From the NCBI RefSeq assembly GCF_002197815.1, contig NZ_NIUB01000019.1, positions 1-64,000 of the forward strand: a DNA stretch of 64,000 nucleotides. Reading direction: 5' to 3'. Below the pieces are notes generated by a model that saw only the letters and a list, made by a program, of their open reading frames with translations, made no database searches and was not told the origin of the DNA. The position numbers were made by a program, and so were the translations under genes. This document shows positions 38,848-47,476 of this stretch, piece by piece. This stretch comes from Pseudomonas oleovorans subsp. oleovorans (lineage in GTDB: Bacteria; Pseudomonadota; Gammaproteobacteria; Pseudomonadales; Pseudomonadaceae). Numbering within the stretch: the stretch's first letter is position 1; every line of letters starts with the position of its first letter.

Positions 38848-39728
38848 TGCCCGACCTGATGCAGCAGCACCTCGCTCAACGCCTGCGCCGCGCTGGACAG
38901 TTGATGCCCGGCCTGGTGCAGCAGGCCGACGCGGCGCGATACCTGCGGCTCGCTCAGCGGCAGGCAGCGCGCGCCGAGTTCTTCCATCTGCTGCCGGCAC
39001 AGTTGCGGCACGGCGCTGACGCCGAGGCCTTCGGCAACCATGCGCCCGACCGTGACCAACTGATGACTCTCGAACGCCACCGGTAGCTTGCCGTGGCTGG
39101 CGGTCACGCTGTCTTCCAGTAGCAAACGCACCGCCGAGGGCCGTTGCAGGGTGATAAAGGGTTGTTCCAGCAGCTGTGCCCAGGTCAGCGCGGACTGTTC
39201 GGCCAACTCGCTGGCGACAGGCACCACGGCGACGAAACGGTCCTCGTACAGGGGGGTAAACTGCAAGCCATCCAGTGTCGTTGGTTCGAAGGCGATGCCC
39301 AGCTCGACGCGACCGTCGCGCACCATCTCCATCACCTGTTCGTTGATCACGTCGTGCACCGCCACGTTGACCCGCGGGTAGGCATCGCGAAACGCGCGCA
39401 GCGCCGCCGGCAAACGGTTGCCGGCGAACGACGGCATGGCCGCTACCGCCACCTTGCCCATCTGCAGGGTGAAGTGCTGACGCAGCAGATCCTCGGCGTT
39501 GTCCCAGTCGGCCAGCAGGCGCACGGCAATCGGCAACAACGTCTCACCCTCCGGCGTCAGCGCCACGCTGCGGGTGGTGCGCACCAGCAACTGGCCGCCG
39601 AGCGATTGCTCCAAGTTCTTGATCGCCAGGCTCAGTGCTGGCTGCGACAGATGCAGGCGCTCGCAGGCCTGGGCGAAGCTCAGGCTCTGCGCCACGGCGA
39701 GAAAGGCGCGTAGCTGCTTGACGGTCAT
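38844..39728 (-). CDS. LysR-family regulator of the CoA-transferase cluster
   Basis: A 294-residue LysR protein. The HTH (about residues 1-60) reads MTVKQLRAFLAVAQSLSFAQ...LSQPALSLAIKNLEQSLGG; the effector domain follows (SFAGNRLPAALRAFRDAYP, then VRDGRVELGIAFEP). It is divergent from the CoA-transferase genes, the layout of P. aeruginosa dhcR-dhcAB, whose regulator responds to carnitine breakdown. The ATG at 39728 gives the standard N-terminus; a start 45 nt upstream adds a hydrophobic extension not seen in the family. Confidence 0.9.
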   Translation of the reverse strand: MTVKQLRAFLAVAQSLSFAQACERLHLSQPALSLAIKNLEQSLGGQLLVRTTRSVALTPEGETLLPIAVRLLADWDNAEDLLRQHFTLQMGKVAVAAMPSFAGNRLPAALRAFRDAYPRVNVAVHDVINEQVMEMVRDGRVELGIAFEPTTLDGLQFTPLYEDRFVAVVPVASELAEQSALTWAQLLEQPFITLQRPSAVRLLLEDSVTASHGKLPVAFESHQLVTVGRMVAEGLGVSAVPQLCRQQMEELGARCLPLSEPQVSRRVGLLHQAGHQLSSAAQALSEVLLHQVGQ

Positions 39729-39834
39729 TGATTTATTTACCTGATCAATCAAGAGGAAAAACAAACTTAACAAATAAGCCCATAGCGCAGAAGCTTGGTC
39801 TCACCCCAGATAACAACAAAAGAGGCAGCCTCTA

Positions 39835-40533
39835 ATGAGCGGACTCGACAAACGCGTCGGCAGCTATGCAGAAGCCCTGGACGGCCTGCAGGACGGTATG
39901 ACTGTGCTGGCCGGCGGTTTCGGCCTGTGTGGCATCCCCGAGAACCTGATCGCCGAGATCCGTCGTCGCGGCGTGCGTGACCTGACCGTGGTGTCCAACA
40001 ACTGCGGTGTCGACGGGTTCGGCCTCGGCGTGCTGCTGGAAGACCGGCAGATCCGCAAGATGATCGCCTCCTACGTCGGCGAGAACGCCCTGTTCGAGCA
40101 GCAACTGCTCTCCGGCGAGCTGGAAGTCGAACTGACCCCACAAGGCACCCTGGCCGAGAAGCTGCGCGCTGGCGGCGCCGGCATCCCCGCGTTCTTCACC
40201 GCCACCGGCTACGGCACCCCGGTCGCCGAAGGCAAGGAAGCGCGCGAGATCAATGGCCGCCACTACATCCTCGAGCCGGCCATCACCGGCGACTTCGCCA
40301 TCGTCAAAGGCTGGAAGGCCGACCACTTCGGTAACGTGGTCTACCGCCACACCGCGCAGAACTTCAACCCGGTGGTCGCCACCGCCGGGCGCATCACCGT
40401 GGTCGAGGTCGAAGAGATCGTCGAGCCCGGTGAACTCGACCCGACGCAGATTCACACCCCCGGCATCTACGTCGACCGGCTGATCTGCGGCAGCTTCGAG
40501 AAACGCATCGAAAAACGCACCCTGCGCGCCTGA
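39835..40533 (+). CDS. 3-oxoacid CoA-transferase subunit A (DhcA/AtoD type)
   Basis: A 232-residue alpha subunit that moves CoA between succinyl-, acetyl- or acetoacetyl-CoA-type donors and a 3-oxoacid. Visible features are [13 protein letters not shown] near residue 30, [13 protein letters not shown], and [11 protein letters not shown] and [15 protein letters not shown] in the C-terminal half. It is followed after 12 nt by subunit B. In P. aeruginosa the homologous pair acts on dehydrocarnitine; acetoacetate is the other likely substrate, and the thiolase downstream fits either. Confidence 0.92.
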   Translation: MSGLDKRVGSYAEALDGLQDGMTVLAGGFGLCGIPENLIAEIRRRGVRDLTVVSNNCGVDGFGLGVLLEDRQIRKMIASYVGENALFEQQLLSGELEVELTPQGTLAEKLRAGGAGIPAFFTATGYGTPVAEGKEAREINGRHYILEPAITGDFAIVKGWKADHFGNVVYRHTAQNFNPVVATAGRITVVEVEEIVEPGELDPTQIHTPGIYVDRLICGSFEKRIEKRTLRA

Positions 40534-40545
40534 GGAGAGACCAGC

Positions 40546-41202
40546 ATGGCACTGACCCGTGAACAAATGGCCCAGCGCGTCGCCCGCGAGTTGCAGGACG
40601 GCTTCTACGTCAACCTCGGCATCGGCATCCCGACTCTGGTGGCCAACTATGTGCCCGAGGGCATGGCCGTGATGCTGCAGTCGGAGAACGGCCTGCTCGG
40701 CATGGGCGCCTTCCCCACCGAAGAGGAAGTGGACGCCGACATGATCAACGCCGGCAAACAGACCGTCACCGCAATCAAGGGCGCGGCGATCTTCGACTCG
40801 TCGCAATCCTTCGCCATGATCCGTGGCGGCCACGTCGACCTGACCGTGCTCGGCGCCTTCGAGGTGGACGTTAACGGCAACATCGCCTCGTGGATGATCC
40901 CCGGCAAGCTGGTCAAGGGCATGGGCGGCGCCATGGATCTGGTGGCCGGCGCCGACAACATCATCGTCACCATGACCCACGCCTCCAAGGACGGCGAATC
41001 CAAGCTGCTCGAGCGTTGCAGCCTGCCACTGACCGGCAGCGGTTGCATTCGCAGGGTACTGACCGACCTGGCCTACCTGGAGATCGAGAACGGCGCCTTC
41101 ATCCTGCGCGAACGCGCACCGGGCGTGAGCGTCGAGGAAATCGTCGCCAAGACCGCCGGCAAGCTGATCGTCCCCGAGCACGTCCCGGAAATGCAGTTCT
41201 AG
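40546..41202 (+). CDS. 3-oxoacid CoA-transferase subunit B (DhcB/AtoA type)
   Basis: A 218-residue beta subunit that carries the catalytic glutamate, which forms the enzyme-CoA thioester, in the motif QSENGLLGMG (about residues 45-54). Also present are LGIGIPTLVANYV near the N-terminus, GGHVDLTVLGAFEVD and GAMDLVAGA. GAGGAGAGACC before the ATG is a good ribosome site. It ends the A-B pair, and a hairpin terminator follows before the thiolase gene. Confidence 0.92.
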   Translation: MALTREQMAQRVARELQDGFYVNLGIGIPTLVANYVPEGMAVMLQSENGLLGMGAFPTEEEVDADMINAGKQTVTAIKGAAIFDSSQSFAMIRGGHVDLTVLGAFEVDVNGNIASWMIPGKLVKGMGGAMDLVAGADNIIVTMTHASKDGESKLLERCSLPLTGSGCIRRVLTDLAYLEIENGAFILRERAPGVSVEEIVAKTAGKLIVPEHVPEMQF

Positions 41203-41211
41203 GTTGTCTAC

Positions 41212-41255
41212 CGTCTCGAAGGCGCCACCACGCACGGCGTCTTCGAGGCGTTTTT
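41212..41255 (+). terminator. Hairpin terminator after CoA-transferase subunit B
   Basis: TCTCGAAGGCGCC (from 41213) pairs with GGCGTCTTCGAGG, allowing one G-T pair, and is followed by TTTTT (41251-41255). It would lower or end expression before the thiolase gene. Confidence 0.75.
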
Positions 41256-41259
41256 CTAC

Positions 41260-41319
41260 ATTGTGGGAGGCGCTTTAGCGGCGAGACTTTCTCGTCGCGG
41301 CTAAAGCCCCTCCCACAAT
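41260..41319. repeat. Palindromic repeat ATTGTGGGAGG...CCTCCCACAAT
   Basis: Arms ATTGTGGGAGGCGCTTTAGC and GCTAAAGCCCCTCCCACAAT enclose a 20-nt loop with internal pairing (GCGAGA/CTCGTCGC). Part of the same motif (GTGGGAGGGGCTTTAGCCGCGACC) recurs at 57177-57200. Confidence 0.8.
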
Positions 41320-41350
41320 ACGCGGCCCATCAGCCGAGAGGAGTCATCCC

Positions 41351-42532
41351 ATGCAAGACGTCGTCATCGTCGCCGCCACCCGCACCGCCATCGGCAGCTT
41401 CCAGGGCAGCCTGGCCGATATTCCCGCGCCGGAACTCGGCGCCATCGTCATCAAGCGCCTGCTGGAACAAACCGGCCTCGACGCCGCCCAGGTCGATGAA
41501 GTCATCCTCGGCCAAGTACTCACTGCAGGTTCTGGTCAGAACCCCGCACGTCAGGCCGTTATCCGCGCCGGCCTGCCCCATGCCGTGCCGGCCATGACCC
41601 TGAACAAAGTCTGTGGCTCGGGCCTCAAAGCCCTGCACCTGGCGGCCCAGGCCATTCGCTGTGGCGACGCCGAGGTGATCATCGCTGGTGGCATGGAGAA
41701 TATGAGCCTGTCGCCCTACGTGCTGCCGAAAGCCCGCACCGGCCTGCGCATGGGCCATGCACAGATGCTCGACAGCATGATCGTCGACGGCCTGTGGGAC
41801 GCTTTCAACGACTACCACATGGGCATCACCGCCGAGAACCTGGTGGAAAAGTACGGCATCAGCCGTGAAGCCCAGGATGCCTTCGCCGCTGCGTCGCAGC
41901 AGAAAGCCGTGGCGGCCATCGAAGCCGGACGCTTCGATGCCGAGATCACTCCGGTGCTGATCGCGCAGCGCAAGGGCGACCCCATCGCCTTCGCCCGTGA
42001 CGAGCAGCCGCGTGCCGGCACCACCGCCGAATCCCTGGCCAAGCTCAAGCCGGCGTTCAAGAAAGACGGCAGCGTCACCGCCGGCAACGCCTCCAGCCTC
42101 AACGACGGCGCCGCCGCCGTGCTGCTGATGAGCGCGGCCAAGGCACAGGCGCTGGGCCTGCCGGTGCTGGCGAAGATTGCCGGCTACGCCAATGCCGGCG
42201 TCGACCCGGCGATCATGGGCATCGGCCCGGTCTCGGCCACCCGTCGTTGCCTGGAAAAAGCTGGCTGGAGCCTGGCTGACCTGGATCTGATCGAAGCCAA
42301 TGAAGCCTTCGCCGCCCAGGCGCTGTCGGTCGGCCAGGAGCTGGGGTGGAATGCCGACAAGGTCAACGTCAACGGCGGCGCCATCGCCCTCGGCCACCCC
42401 ATCGGCGCCTCGGGCTGCCGCGTGCTGGTCAGCCTGTTGCACGAGATGATCCGCCGCGATGCCAAGAAAGGCCTTGCCACGCTGTGCATCGGTGGCGGCC
42501 AGGGCGTGGCCCTGGCCATCGAGCGCGAGTAA
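41351..42532 (+). CDS. atoB: Acetyl-CoA C-acetyltransferase (thiolase)
   Basis: A 393-residue degradative thiolase that splits or forms acetoacetyl-CoA. The nucleophilic Cys lies in [13 protein letters not shown] (about residue 88), the catalytic His in [12 protein letters not shown] (about residue 350) and the second Cys in [11 protein letters not shown] (about residue 380). Its place after the CoA-transferase pair and before a short-chain fatty acid transporter indicates breakdown of acetoacetate or similar acids to acetyl-CoA. GAGAGG precedes the ATG. Confidence 0.94.
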   Translation: MQDVVIVAATRTAIGSFQGSLADIPAPELGAIVIKRLLEQTGLDAAQVDEVILGQVLTAGSGQNPARQAVIRAGLPHAVPAMTLNKVCGSGLKALHLAAQAIRCGDAEVIIAGGMENMSLSPYVLPKARTGLRMGHAQMLDSMIVDGLWDAFNDYHMGITAENLVEKYGISREAQDAFAAASQQKAVAAIEAGRFDAEITPVLIAQRKGDPIAFARDEQPRAGTTAESLAKLKPAFKKDGSVTAGNASSLNDGAAAVLLMSAAKAQALGLPVLAKIAGYANAGVDPAIMGIGPVSATRRCLEKAGWSLADLDLIEANEAFAAQALSVGQELGWNADKVNVNGGAIALGHPIGASGCRVLVSLLHEMIRRDAKKGLATLCIGGGQGVALAIERE

Positions 42533-42543
42533 AGCGCGAAACC

Positions 42544-42597
42544 GTAGGGCGGGTGCAACCCGCCACTATCGGAACCGGCGGGTTTCACCCGCCCTAC
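42544..42597. repeat. Palindromic repeat between atoB and the transporter gene
   Basis: GTAGGGCGGGTGCAACCCGCC returns as GGCGGGTTTCACCCGCCCTAC. It is an almost identical copy of the elements at 38795 and 45909. Confidence 0.88.
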
Positions 42598-42715
42598 GGA
42601 GCAACACAACCATCCGCTCGGCTCCGGCCGGGCGTTGTCATTTCCACCCGCCAGGCACAACCGACCTGAATGCCTGGAACAGCCCTTACACAACCATAAG
42701 AAAGAGGCGTCATCG

Positions 42716-44059
42716 ATGTTCAATACCCTCACCCGCATGAGCGTGAGCCTGGTACAGAAGTACCTGCCCTCGCCCTTCGTGTTCTCCGCCTTGCTCACGC
42801 TGGGCGTACTACTCGCCGGCATCCTCTCCACCGGCCAATCGCTACCGGCCATGGTGCAACACTGGAGCGGCGGCTTCTGGACGCTGCTCGGTTTTGCCAT
42901 GCAGATGTCGCTGATCTTCGTCACCGGCCACGCCCTGGCCAGTGCGCCGATCATCAACCGTCAACTCGACCGCCTGGCCGGCCTGGCACGCACACCCGGT
43001 CAGGCAATCATCATGGTCACCCTGGTGGCGCTGGTCGGTTGCTGGGTCAACTGGGGCTTCGGCCTGGTCATCGGCGCGGTGTTCGCCCGCGCCCTGGCAC
43101 GCAAGGTCGATGGCGTCGATTACCCGCTGCTGGTGGCCTCGGCCTACTCGGGCTTCCTGGTCTGGCACGGCGGCCTGGCCGGCTCGATTCCGCTGTCCAT
43201 GGCCACCGGCGGCCCGGATCTGGCGCGCATCACCGCAGGCGTGCTGACCGACCCGGTAAGCATCACCGAAACCCTGTTCAGCCCGTTGAACCTGACCATC
43301 GTGGCGCTGCTGTTCATCGGCCTGCCGCTGCTCAACCGCGCCATGCATCCGCGCCAGGGTGCCAAGGTGGCCGACCCGGCCAAACTGGTGGAATCGCGCG
43401 CGGAACTGCCGGCTCGTGAAACCCCGGCGCAGCGCCTGGACGACAGCCGCATCCTCGGTCTGGCACTGGTGGCCATGGCCGGTATCTACCTGTTCAACCA
43501 CTTCGCCACCAAGGGCTTCGTGCTTGGCCTGGATGTGGTCATCGCCATCTTCCTGTTCAGCGGCCTGCTGATGCACGGCACCCCGGAGCGCTACATGCGC
43601 GCGGTGGACGAGAGCGTGCGCGGCATCGGCGGCATCGTCCTGCTGTTCCCCTTCTACGCCGGGATCATGGGCATGATGATGGGCGCCAACGCCGACGGTA
43701 TTTCCCTCGGCCGGCAGATCACCGAAGCGTTCATCTCCTGGTCCTCGGCCGACACCTTCCCACTGCTGGCCTTCCTCAGCGCTGGCGTGGTCAACGTGTT
43801 CGTGCCGTCCGGTGGTGGCCAGTGGGCCGTGCAAGGGCCGATCATGCTGCCGGCTGCCGAGGCGCTGGGTGTGTCGACCACCGTTACCGCCATGGCGATT
43901 GCCTGGGGCGACGCCTGGACCAACATGATCCAGCCGTTCTGGGCACTGCCCCTGCTCGGCATCGTCGGCCTCGGTGCACGCGACATCATGGGCTACTGCC
44001 TGATCATACTGCTGTACTCGGGCATCGTCATCAGTGGTGCGTTCTACTTCCTCGGCTAA
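42716..44059 (+). CDS. Short-chain fatty acid transporter, AtoE type
   Basis: A 447-residue membrane protein with about ten to twelve helices, of the AtoE/TIGR00366 family. The core motif VNVFVPSGGGQWAVQGPIM lies near residue 360 and WGDAWTNMIQPFWALPLLG near residue 400; GCWVNWGFGLVIGAVFARAL is in the first half. It probably brings acetoacetate, butyrate or a related short acid to the CoA-transferase and thiolase encoded just upstream. The ATG at 42716 follows AAAGAGG at good spacing; an earlier in-frame ATG at 42635 lies in non-family sequence. Confidence 0.9.
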   Translation: MFNTLTRMSVSLVQKYLPSPFVFSALLTLGVLLAGILSTGQSLPAMVQHWSGGFWTLLGFAMQMSLIFVTGHALASAPIINRQLDRLAGLARTPGQAIIMVTLVALVGCWVNWGFGLVIGAVFARALARKVDGVDYPLLVASAYSGFLVWHGGLAGSIPLSMATGGPDLARITAGVLTDPVSITETLFSPLNLTIVALLFIGLPLLNRAMHPRQGAKVADPAKLVESRAELPARETPAQRLDDSRILGLALVAMAGIYLFNHFATKGFVLGLDVVIAIFLFSGLLMHGTPERYMRAVDESVRGIGGIVLLFPFYAGIMGMMMGANADGISLGRQITEAFISWSSADTFPLLAFLSAGVVNVFVPSGGGQWAVQGPIMLPAAEALGVSTTVTAMAIAWGDAWTNMIQPFWALPLLGIVGLGARDIMGYCLIILLYSGIVISGAFYFLG

Positions 44060-44068
44060 AAGCCATCA

Positions 44069-44094
44069 GGCCCGCTCAGCGTTCCGAGCGAGCC
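44069..44094. terminator. Hairpin between the convergent transporter gene and clsB
   Basis: AGGCCCGCTC and GAGCGAGCCT form an imperfect stem around AGCGTTCC, in the 39 bp between two convergent genes. No strong T run is present, so it may be a weak bidirectional terminator. Confidence 0.4.
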
Positions 44095-44098
44095 TGTC

Positions 44099-45259
44099 TC
44101 AACGCCAGCGATCGAGCAGATTCACCGCCAGCCGATCCAGCCAACCCCACAGGCGCTGTTGCGCACGGCGCCACCAGGGGCGCTGGTGCCAATCATCGAG
44201 GGTGATCTCGCGGCTGACGCCGAAGTCCTCGATGAAGCTGGCCGTCACTGCCCGGGTGAAATCCGGATCCAGCGCCTCGACATTGGCGTCGAGGTTGAAG
44301 CGCAGGTTCCAGTGGTCGAAGTTGCACGAGCCGACGCTGACCCAATCGTCCACCAGCACCATCTTCAGGTGCAGGAAACGCGGCTGGTATTCGAAGATGC
44401 GCACCCCCGCCCTGAGCAACTTGGGGTAGTAACGCTGCTCGGCAAAACGCACCGGCGGATGATCGGTGTTGCGCCCGGCCAGCAGCAGGCGCACCTCGAC
44501 ACCGCGCGCTGCAGCGCGGCGCAGGGCACGGCGGATTTTCCAGGTCGGCAGGAAATAAGGCGTGGCCAGCCAGACGCGCTGCTTGGCGCCCTTCAGTGCG
44601 CGCAACAGCGACAGCAGAATGTCGCGATGCTGCGCAGCATCGGCATAGGCCACACGCCCCAGCCCAACGCCGGCAGGCGGACACTTAGGCAGGTTTAGCG
44701 CAGTCGGCTGATGATTCGGGCGCCATAAAAAACGCGTATGCCAGAGTTGCTCGAACAACTGCTGCCAGTCGCCGACCAGTGGCCCCTCGATTTCCACCAT
44801 GACCTCATGCCAGGAGCTGCGAGCCTCATCCGGCTGCCAGAACTCGTCGGTAGAACCGGTGCCACCGACGTACGCCAGGCGCTGGTCCACCAGTAGCAGC
44901 TTGCGGTGATCGCGATGAAAGTTACGGATACCCCGCCGCAAGCGCACCGGGTTGTACCAGCGCAGCTGCACACCGGCGGTCTGCATGCGCTCACGTAGCG
45001 CGATGCCCAGGCCTGCGGAACCGTAGGCATCGAACAGACCACGTACCCTCACCCCACGCTCAGCCGCTCGGCACAGCGCATCGACCAGACGCTCACTGCA
45101 GCGGCCGTCCTCGATCAGGTAAAGCTCGATCTCCACTTGCTGGCTGGCGCCTTCGATGGCCGCCAGCATGCGTGGGAAGAACGCCGGCCCGTCCAGCAGC
45201 AATTCGAAGCGATTGCCACCCCGCCAGGGAAAGATGCGGCCGCGCTTGTGCACGCTCAC
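44099..45259 (-). CDS. clsB: Cardiolipin synthase ClsB-type phospholipase D protein
   Basis: A 386-residue protein with two HKD motifs: HRKLLLVDQRLAYVGGTGST (about residue 118) and HLKMVLVDDWVSVGSCNFD (about residue 300). These are the two halves of the phospholipase D active site. ClsB-type enzymes make cardiolipin or related anionic lipids and lack the N-terminal membrane helices of ClsA, as here. The gene overlaps the yceI stop by 4 nt and lies downstream of it in a minus-strand pair. Confidence 0.9.
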   Translation of the reverse strand: MSVHKRGRIFPWRGGNRFELLLDGPAFFPRMLAAIEGASQQVEIELYLIEDGRCSERLVDALCRAAERGVRVRGLFDAYGSAGLGIALRERMQTAGVQLRWYNPVRLRRGIRNFHRDHRKLLLVDQRLAYVGGTGSTDEFWQPDEARSSWHEVMVEIEGPLVGDWQQLFEQLWHTRFLWRPNHQPTALNLPKCPPAGVGLGRVAYADAAQHRDILLSLLRALKGAKQRVWLATPYFLPTWKIRRALRRAAARGVEVRLLLAGRNTDHPPVRFAEQRYYPKLLRAGVRIFEYQPRFLHLKMVLVDDWVSVGSCNFDHWNLRFNLDANVEALDPDFTRAVTASFIEDFGVSREITLDDWHQRPWWRRAQQRLWGWLDRLAVNLLDRWR

Positions 45260-45828
45260 CGCGCCGTGAAGATCAGCACGGCGCCCACCGGCACCGACAG
45301 GCTGATGGCCGGCAGGTCAGCGACCTTGCGCAGCGCCTCGACGCCACTGGCCAGGGCGAAGTCTTCGGCGTGCAACACCAGCGGAGCCAGGGTCACCACC
45401 TGGAAGCGGTGATCATCCAGCCGCGTTACCAGCAGTTCGCTGTGCAGCTCACGCGTGCGCTCGTTGAGGGTCAGTTGCAGCGGTAGTCGCAGTTCCAGCT
45501 GTGCCCCGGGTGCCAGGTCGGTGAGTTGCGGCAGGTTGACCTGGGCGCTGATGCGCGCCTCGGGCAGACGTGAAGTGTCGAACAACATGGTGCGCAGGCG
45601 CTCGTCACGCAGAGGGACACCGGTGCTCAGCGAGTCAAGATCCACGCGCAGGCGCGCGCGACCGTCGGCGGCGATCTGCCCGTGCAGGGTGAGAAAGCGA
45701 TGCACCTCCGACTGACTGCCGGAATGGGTGGAGATGAACGACAGCCGCGAAGACTCGTTGTCCAGGTACCAGTCGGCGTGGACGGGCAAGGCAGCGGCAA
45801 GCAACAGGGCGAGAAGCGAACGGCGCAT
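45256..45828 (-). CDS. YceI-family periplasmic protein
   Basis: A 190-residue lipocalin-like protein that probably binds an isoprenoid or amphipathic lipid. A signal peptide (MRRSLLALLLAAALPVHA) is followed by WYLDNESSRLSFISTHSGS and strand-rich repeats (LRVDLDSLSTGVPLRDERLRTMLFD). The ATG at 45828 is chosen because it starts the signal peptide exactly; the frame remains open 60 nt further. Its stop overlaps the clsB start (ATGA). Confidence 0.85.
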   Translation of the reverse strand: MRRSLLALLLAAALPVHADWYLDNESSRLSFISTHSGSQSEVHRFLTLHGQIAADGRARLRVDLDSLSTGVPLRDERLRTMLFDTSRLPEARISAQVNLPQLTDLAPGAQLELRLPLQLTLNERTRELHSELLVTRLDDHRFQVVTLAPLVLHAEDFALASGVEALRKVADLPAISLSVPVGAVLIFTAR

Positions 45829-45908
45829 GAGAACTCGAAAAACGGCATGACCAGGCAGCAACGATAGTCGCCAGCGCGAGCCTTGCAAAGCCCGGCGCGC
45901 ACAGAACC

Positions 45909-45961
45909 GTAGGGCGGGTGCAACCCGCCGCTGCCGAGGTGGCGGGTTTCACCCGCCCTAC
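45909..45961. repeat. Palindromic repeat overlapping the stop of a small exported protein
   Basis: This is the GTAGGGCGGGTGCAACCCGCC / GGCGGGTTTCACCCGCCCTAC family again. Bases 45958-45960 (CTA) are the TAG stop of the minus-strand gene beginning at 46278. Confidence 0.88.
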
Positions 45962-46278
45962 TTGCTCGGCAGCAACTGGCAGCCCTGCCGCTCACCCAGC
46001 CAGACAGCGCTGTGGTTGCGGCCAAGGCCGCTGGCGGTCACACGCTTGGCGCTTTCGTCATCCAGCAGGCTGCTAATCGGCACGTACTGCGCGACATAGC
46101 CTTCACAGTAGGCCGCCGGGTTGCCGCTGACGTAACGGCAGGAGCAGTATTCCTTGGCCGTGTAGGCGCCGATGATGTCGGGGAAGGCGGCCAGATGGGC
46201 GCGATTAGGCCAGGCCCAGGCCAGCAGCAGAACCAACAGCAGCACCAGCGCGCTGCGGATCGGATGGCGACGGATCAT
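45958..46278 (-). CDS. Small exported or membrane-anchored hypothetical protein
   Basis: The 106-residue product has an N-terminal hydrophobic segment (residues 7-24, IRSALVLLLVLLLAWAWP) that may be a signal anchor, then a small domain with clustered cysteines (AKEYCSCRYVSGNPAAYCEGY) and a final Cys near the C-terminus, suggesting disulfide bonds in the periplasm. Family unknown to me. It overlaps the serine hydrolase stop by 4 nt (ATGA), so the two are co-translated and may act together. Confidence 0.75.
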   Translation of the reverse strand: MIRRHPIRSALVLLLVLLLAWAWPNRAHLAAFPDIIGAYTAKEYCSCRYVSGNPAAYCEGYVAQYVPISSLLDDESAKRVTASGLGRNHSAVWLGERQGCQLLPSK

Positions 46279-47393
46279 GGCTGCACCTCCGCGGCGAAGG
46301 CCGCACGCACGCGTTTGAGCAGGTCGTTGTGCTGGAAGCTGCCGTCACGGTCATCGGCGTAACGCACCACCAGCAGGTTTTCTTGTGGCATCACGTACAG
46401 CCCCTGCCCCCAATGCCCGAGCGCGGCGATGGTATCGGCCGGTGCATCCGGCCAGGGCCGCGTGCTGCCTGGCAGTTCGGCGTTGAGCCACCAATGCCCG
46501 CCTGGCACGGCATCCCCCGACTTGGCCAACTGCGGCTGGTAGCCAGCGAAAGGCGTGGAGACGAAATCGACCCAGGCAGCCGGCAGCAACTGGCGCTCGC
46601 CCCAGCGACCGCCGCGCTGCATCAGCAGGCCGACACGGGCCAGGTCGCGCGCGCTCAGGTAGGCATAGGACGACGCAACGAAGGTGCCGCTGGCGTCGCG
46701 CTCCCAGGTCGCGCTGGTAATGCCCAGCGGCTCGAACAGCGCTGTCCAGGGATAGTCGGCGTAAACCTGCTCGCCGACCATGCCGCGCAACGCGGCAGCC
46801 AGCACGTTGCTGTCGCCACTGGAATAACGAAAGCGCGTGCCCGGCGCAGCGTCCGCCGCATGCGCAGCGGTGAAGGCCGCCATGTCGGCGCGGCCGCGGG
46901 TGTAGAGCATGGCCACTACCGAGGATTTCAGCGGCGCGTACTCGTAGTCCTCTTCCCAGGCCAGGCCCGAGGCCCAGTTGAGCAGATGACCGATCTTGAT
47001 CTGTGGGTGGTCCGCCATCGGCGGGTAGTACTGTGCCACCGGTGCATCGAGTTTGAAGCGCCCCTCGGCGTAAGCGACGCCGAGGGTGGTGGCGAGCAGG
47101 CTCTTGGCCATCGACCAGGTCAGGTGCGCGGTCCGCGCCGTGGTCGGCTCGGCGTAGCGTTCGTAGACGATCTGCCCATCGCGGATCACCAGCAGCGCAT
47201 CGGTGCGCACGCCCGTACGCTCGACGTCATCGCGTTTCGGGAAGGCGTACTGTTCGAGCTCGGCCAGCGCGGGGCTCTCGATACGGGGTTGGCTCTGCCA
47301 GTCGGGTTGCGGCCAGTTTTCCGCCAAGGCATTGCTGGCAGCCAGGCTGAAACCGAGCGCCAGGCTCAGTCGACGAAGCAAGGAGATGGACAT
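46275..47393 (-). CDS. Periplasmic serine hydrolase (class C beta-lactamase fold)
   Basis: A 372-residue exported member of the beta-lactamase/transpeptidase-like family. The signal peptide ends near ALA at residues 22-25. The catalytic SxxK is in TWSMAKSLLATT (about residue 93), the YxS/N-type motif in FRYSSGDSNVLAAAL (about residue 190), and a HWGQGLYV block near the C-terminus takes the place of the KTG box. Such proteins include esterases and peptidases; resistance to beta-lactams should not be assumed. It is the first gene of a two-gene unit with the Cys-rich exported protein. Confidence 0.87.
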   Translation of the reverse strand: MSISLLRRLSLALGFSLAASNALAENWPQPDWQSQPRIESPALAELEQYAFPKRDDVERTGVRTDALLVIRDGQIVYERYAEPTTARTAHLTWSMAKSLLATTLGVAYAEGRFKLDAPVAQYYPPMADHPQIKIGHLLNWASGLAWEEDYEYAPLKSSVVAMLYTRGRADMAAFTAAHAADAAPGTRFRYSSGDSNVLAAALRGMVGEQVYADYPWTALFEPLGITSATWERDASGTFVASSYAYLSARDLARVGLLMQRGGRWGERQLLPAAWVDFVSTPFAGYQPQLAKSGDAVPGGHWWLNAELPGSTRPWPDAPADTIAALGHWGQGLYVMPQENLLVVRYADDRDGSFQHNDLLKRVRAAFAAEVQP

Positions 47394-47476
47394 GGACGGC
47401 CTCGATCAGAAATCGTGGCGCACCCTAGCATGGCCATGATGACGGCTTGAAGCGACGAAAACGCCATCTCTCACCT

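Noticed and set aside
46275..47393. An antibiotic-resistance class C beta-lactamase
   Set aside because: Only SxxK and a loose second motif are present and the KTG box is replaced, so a general serine hydrolase is the safer call.
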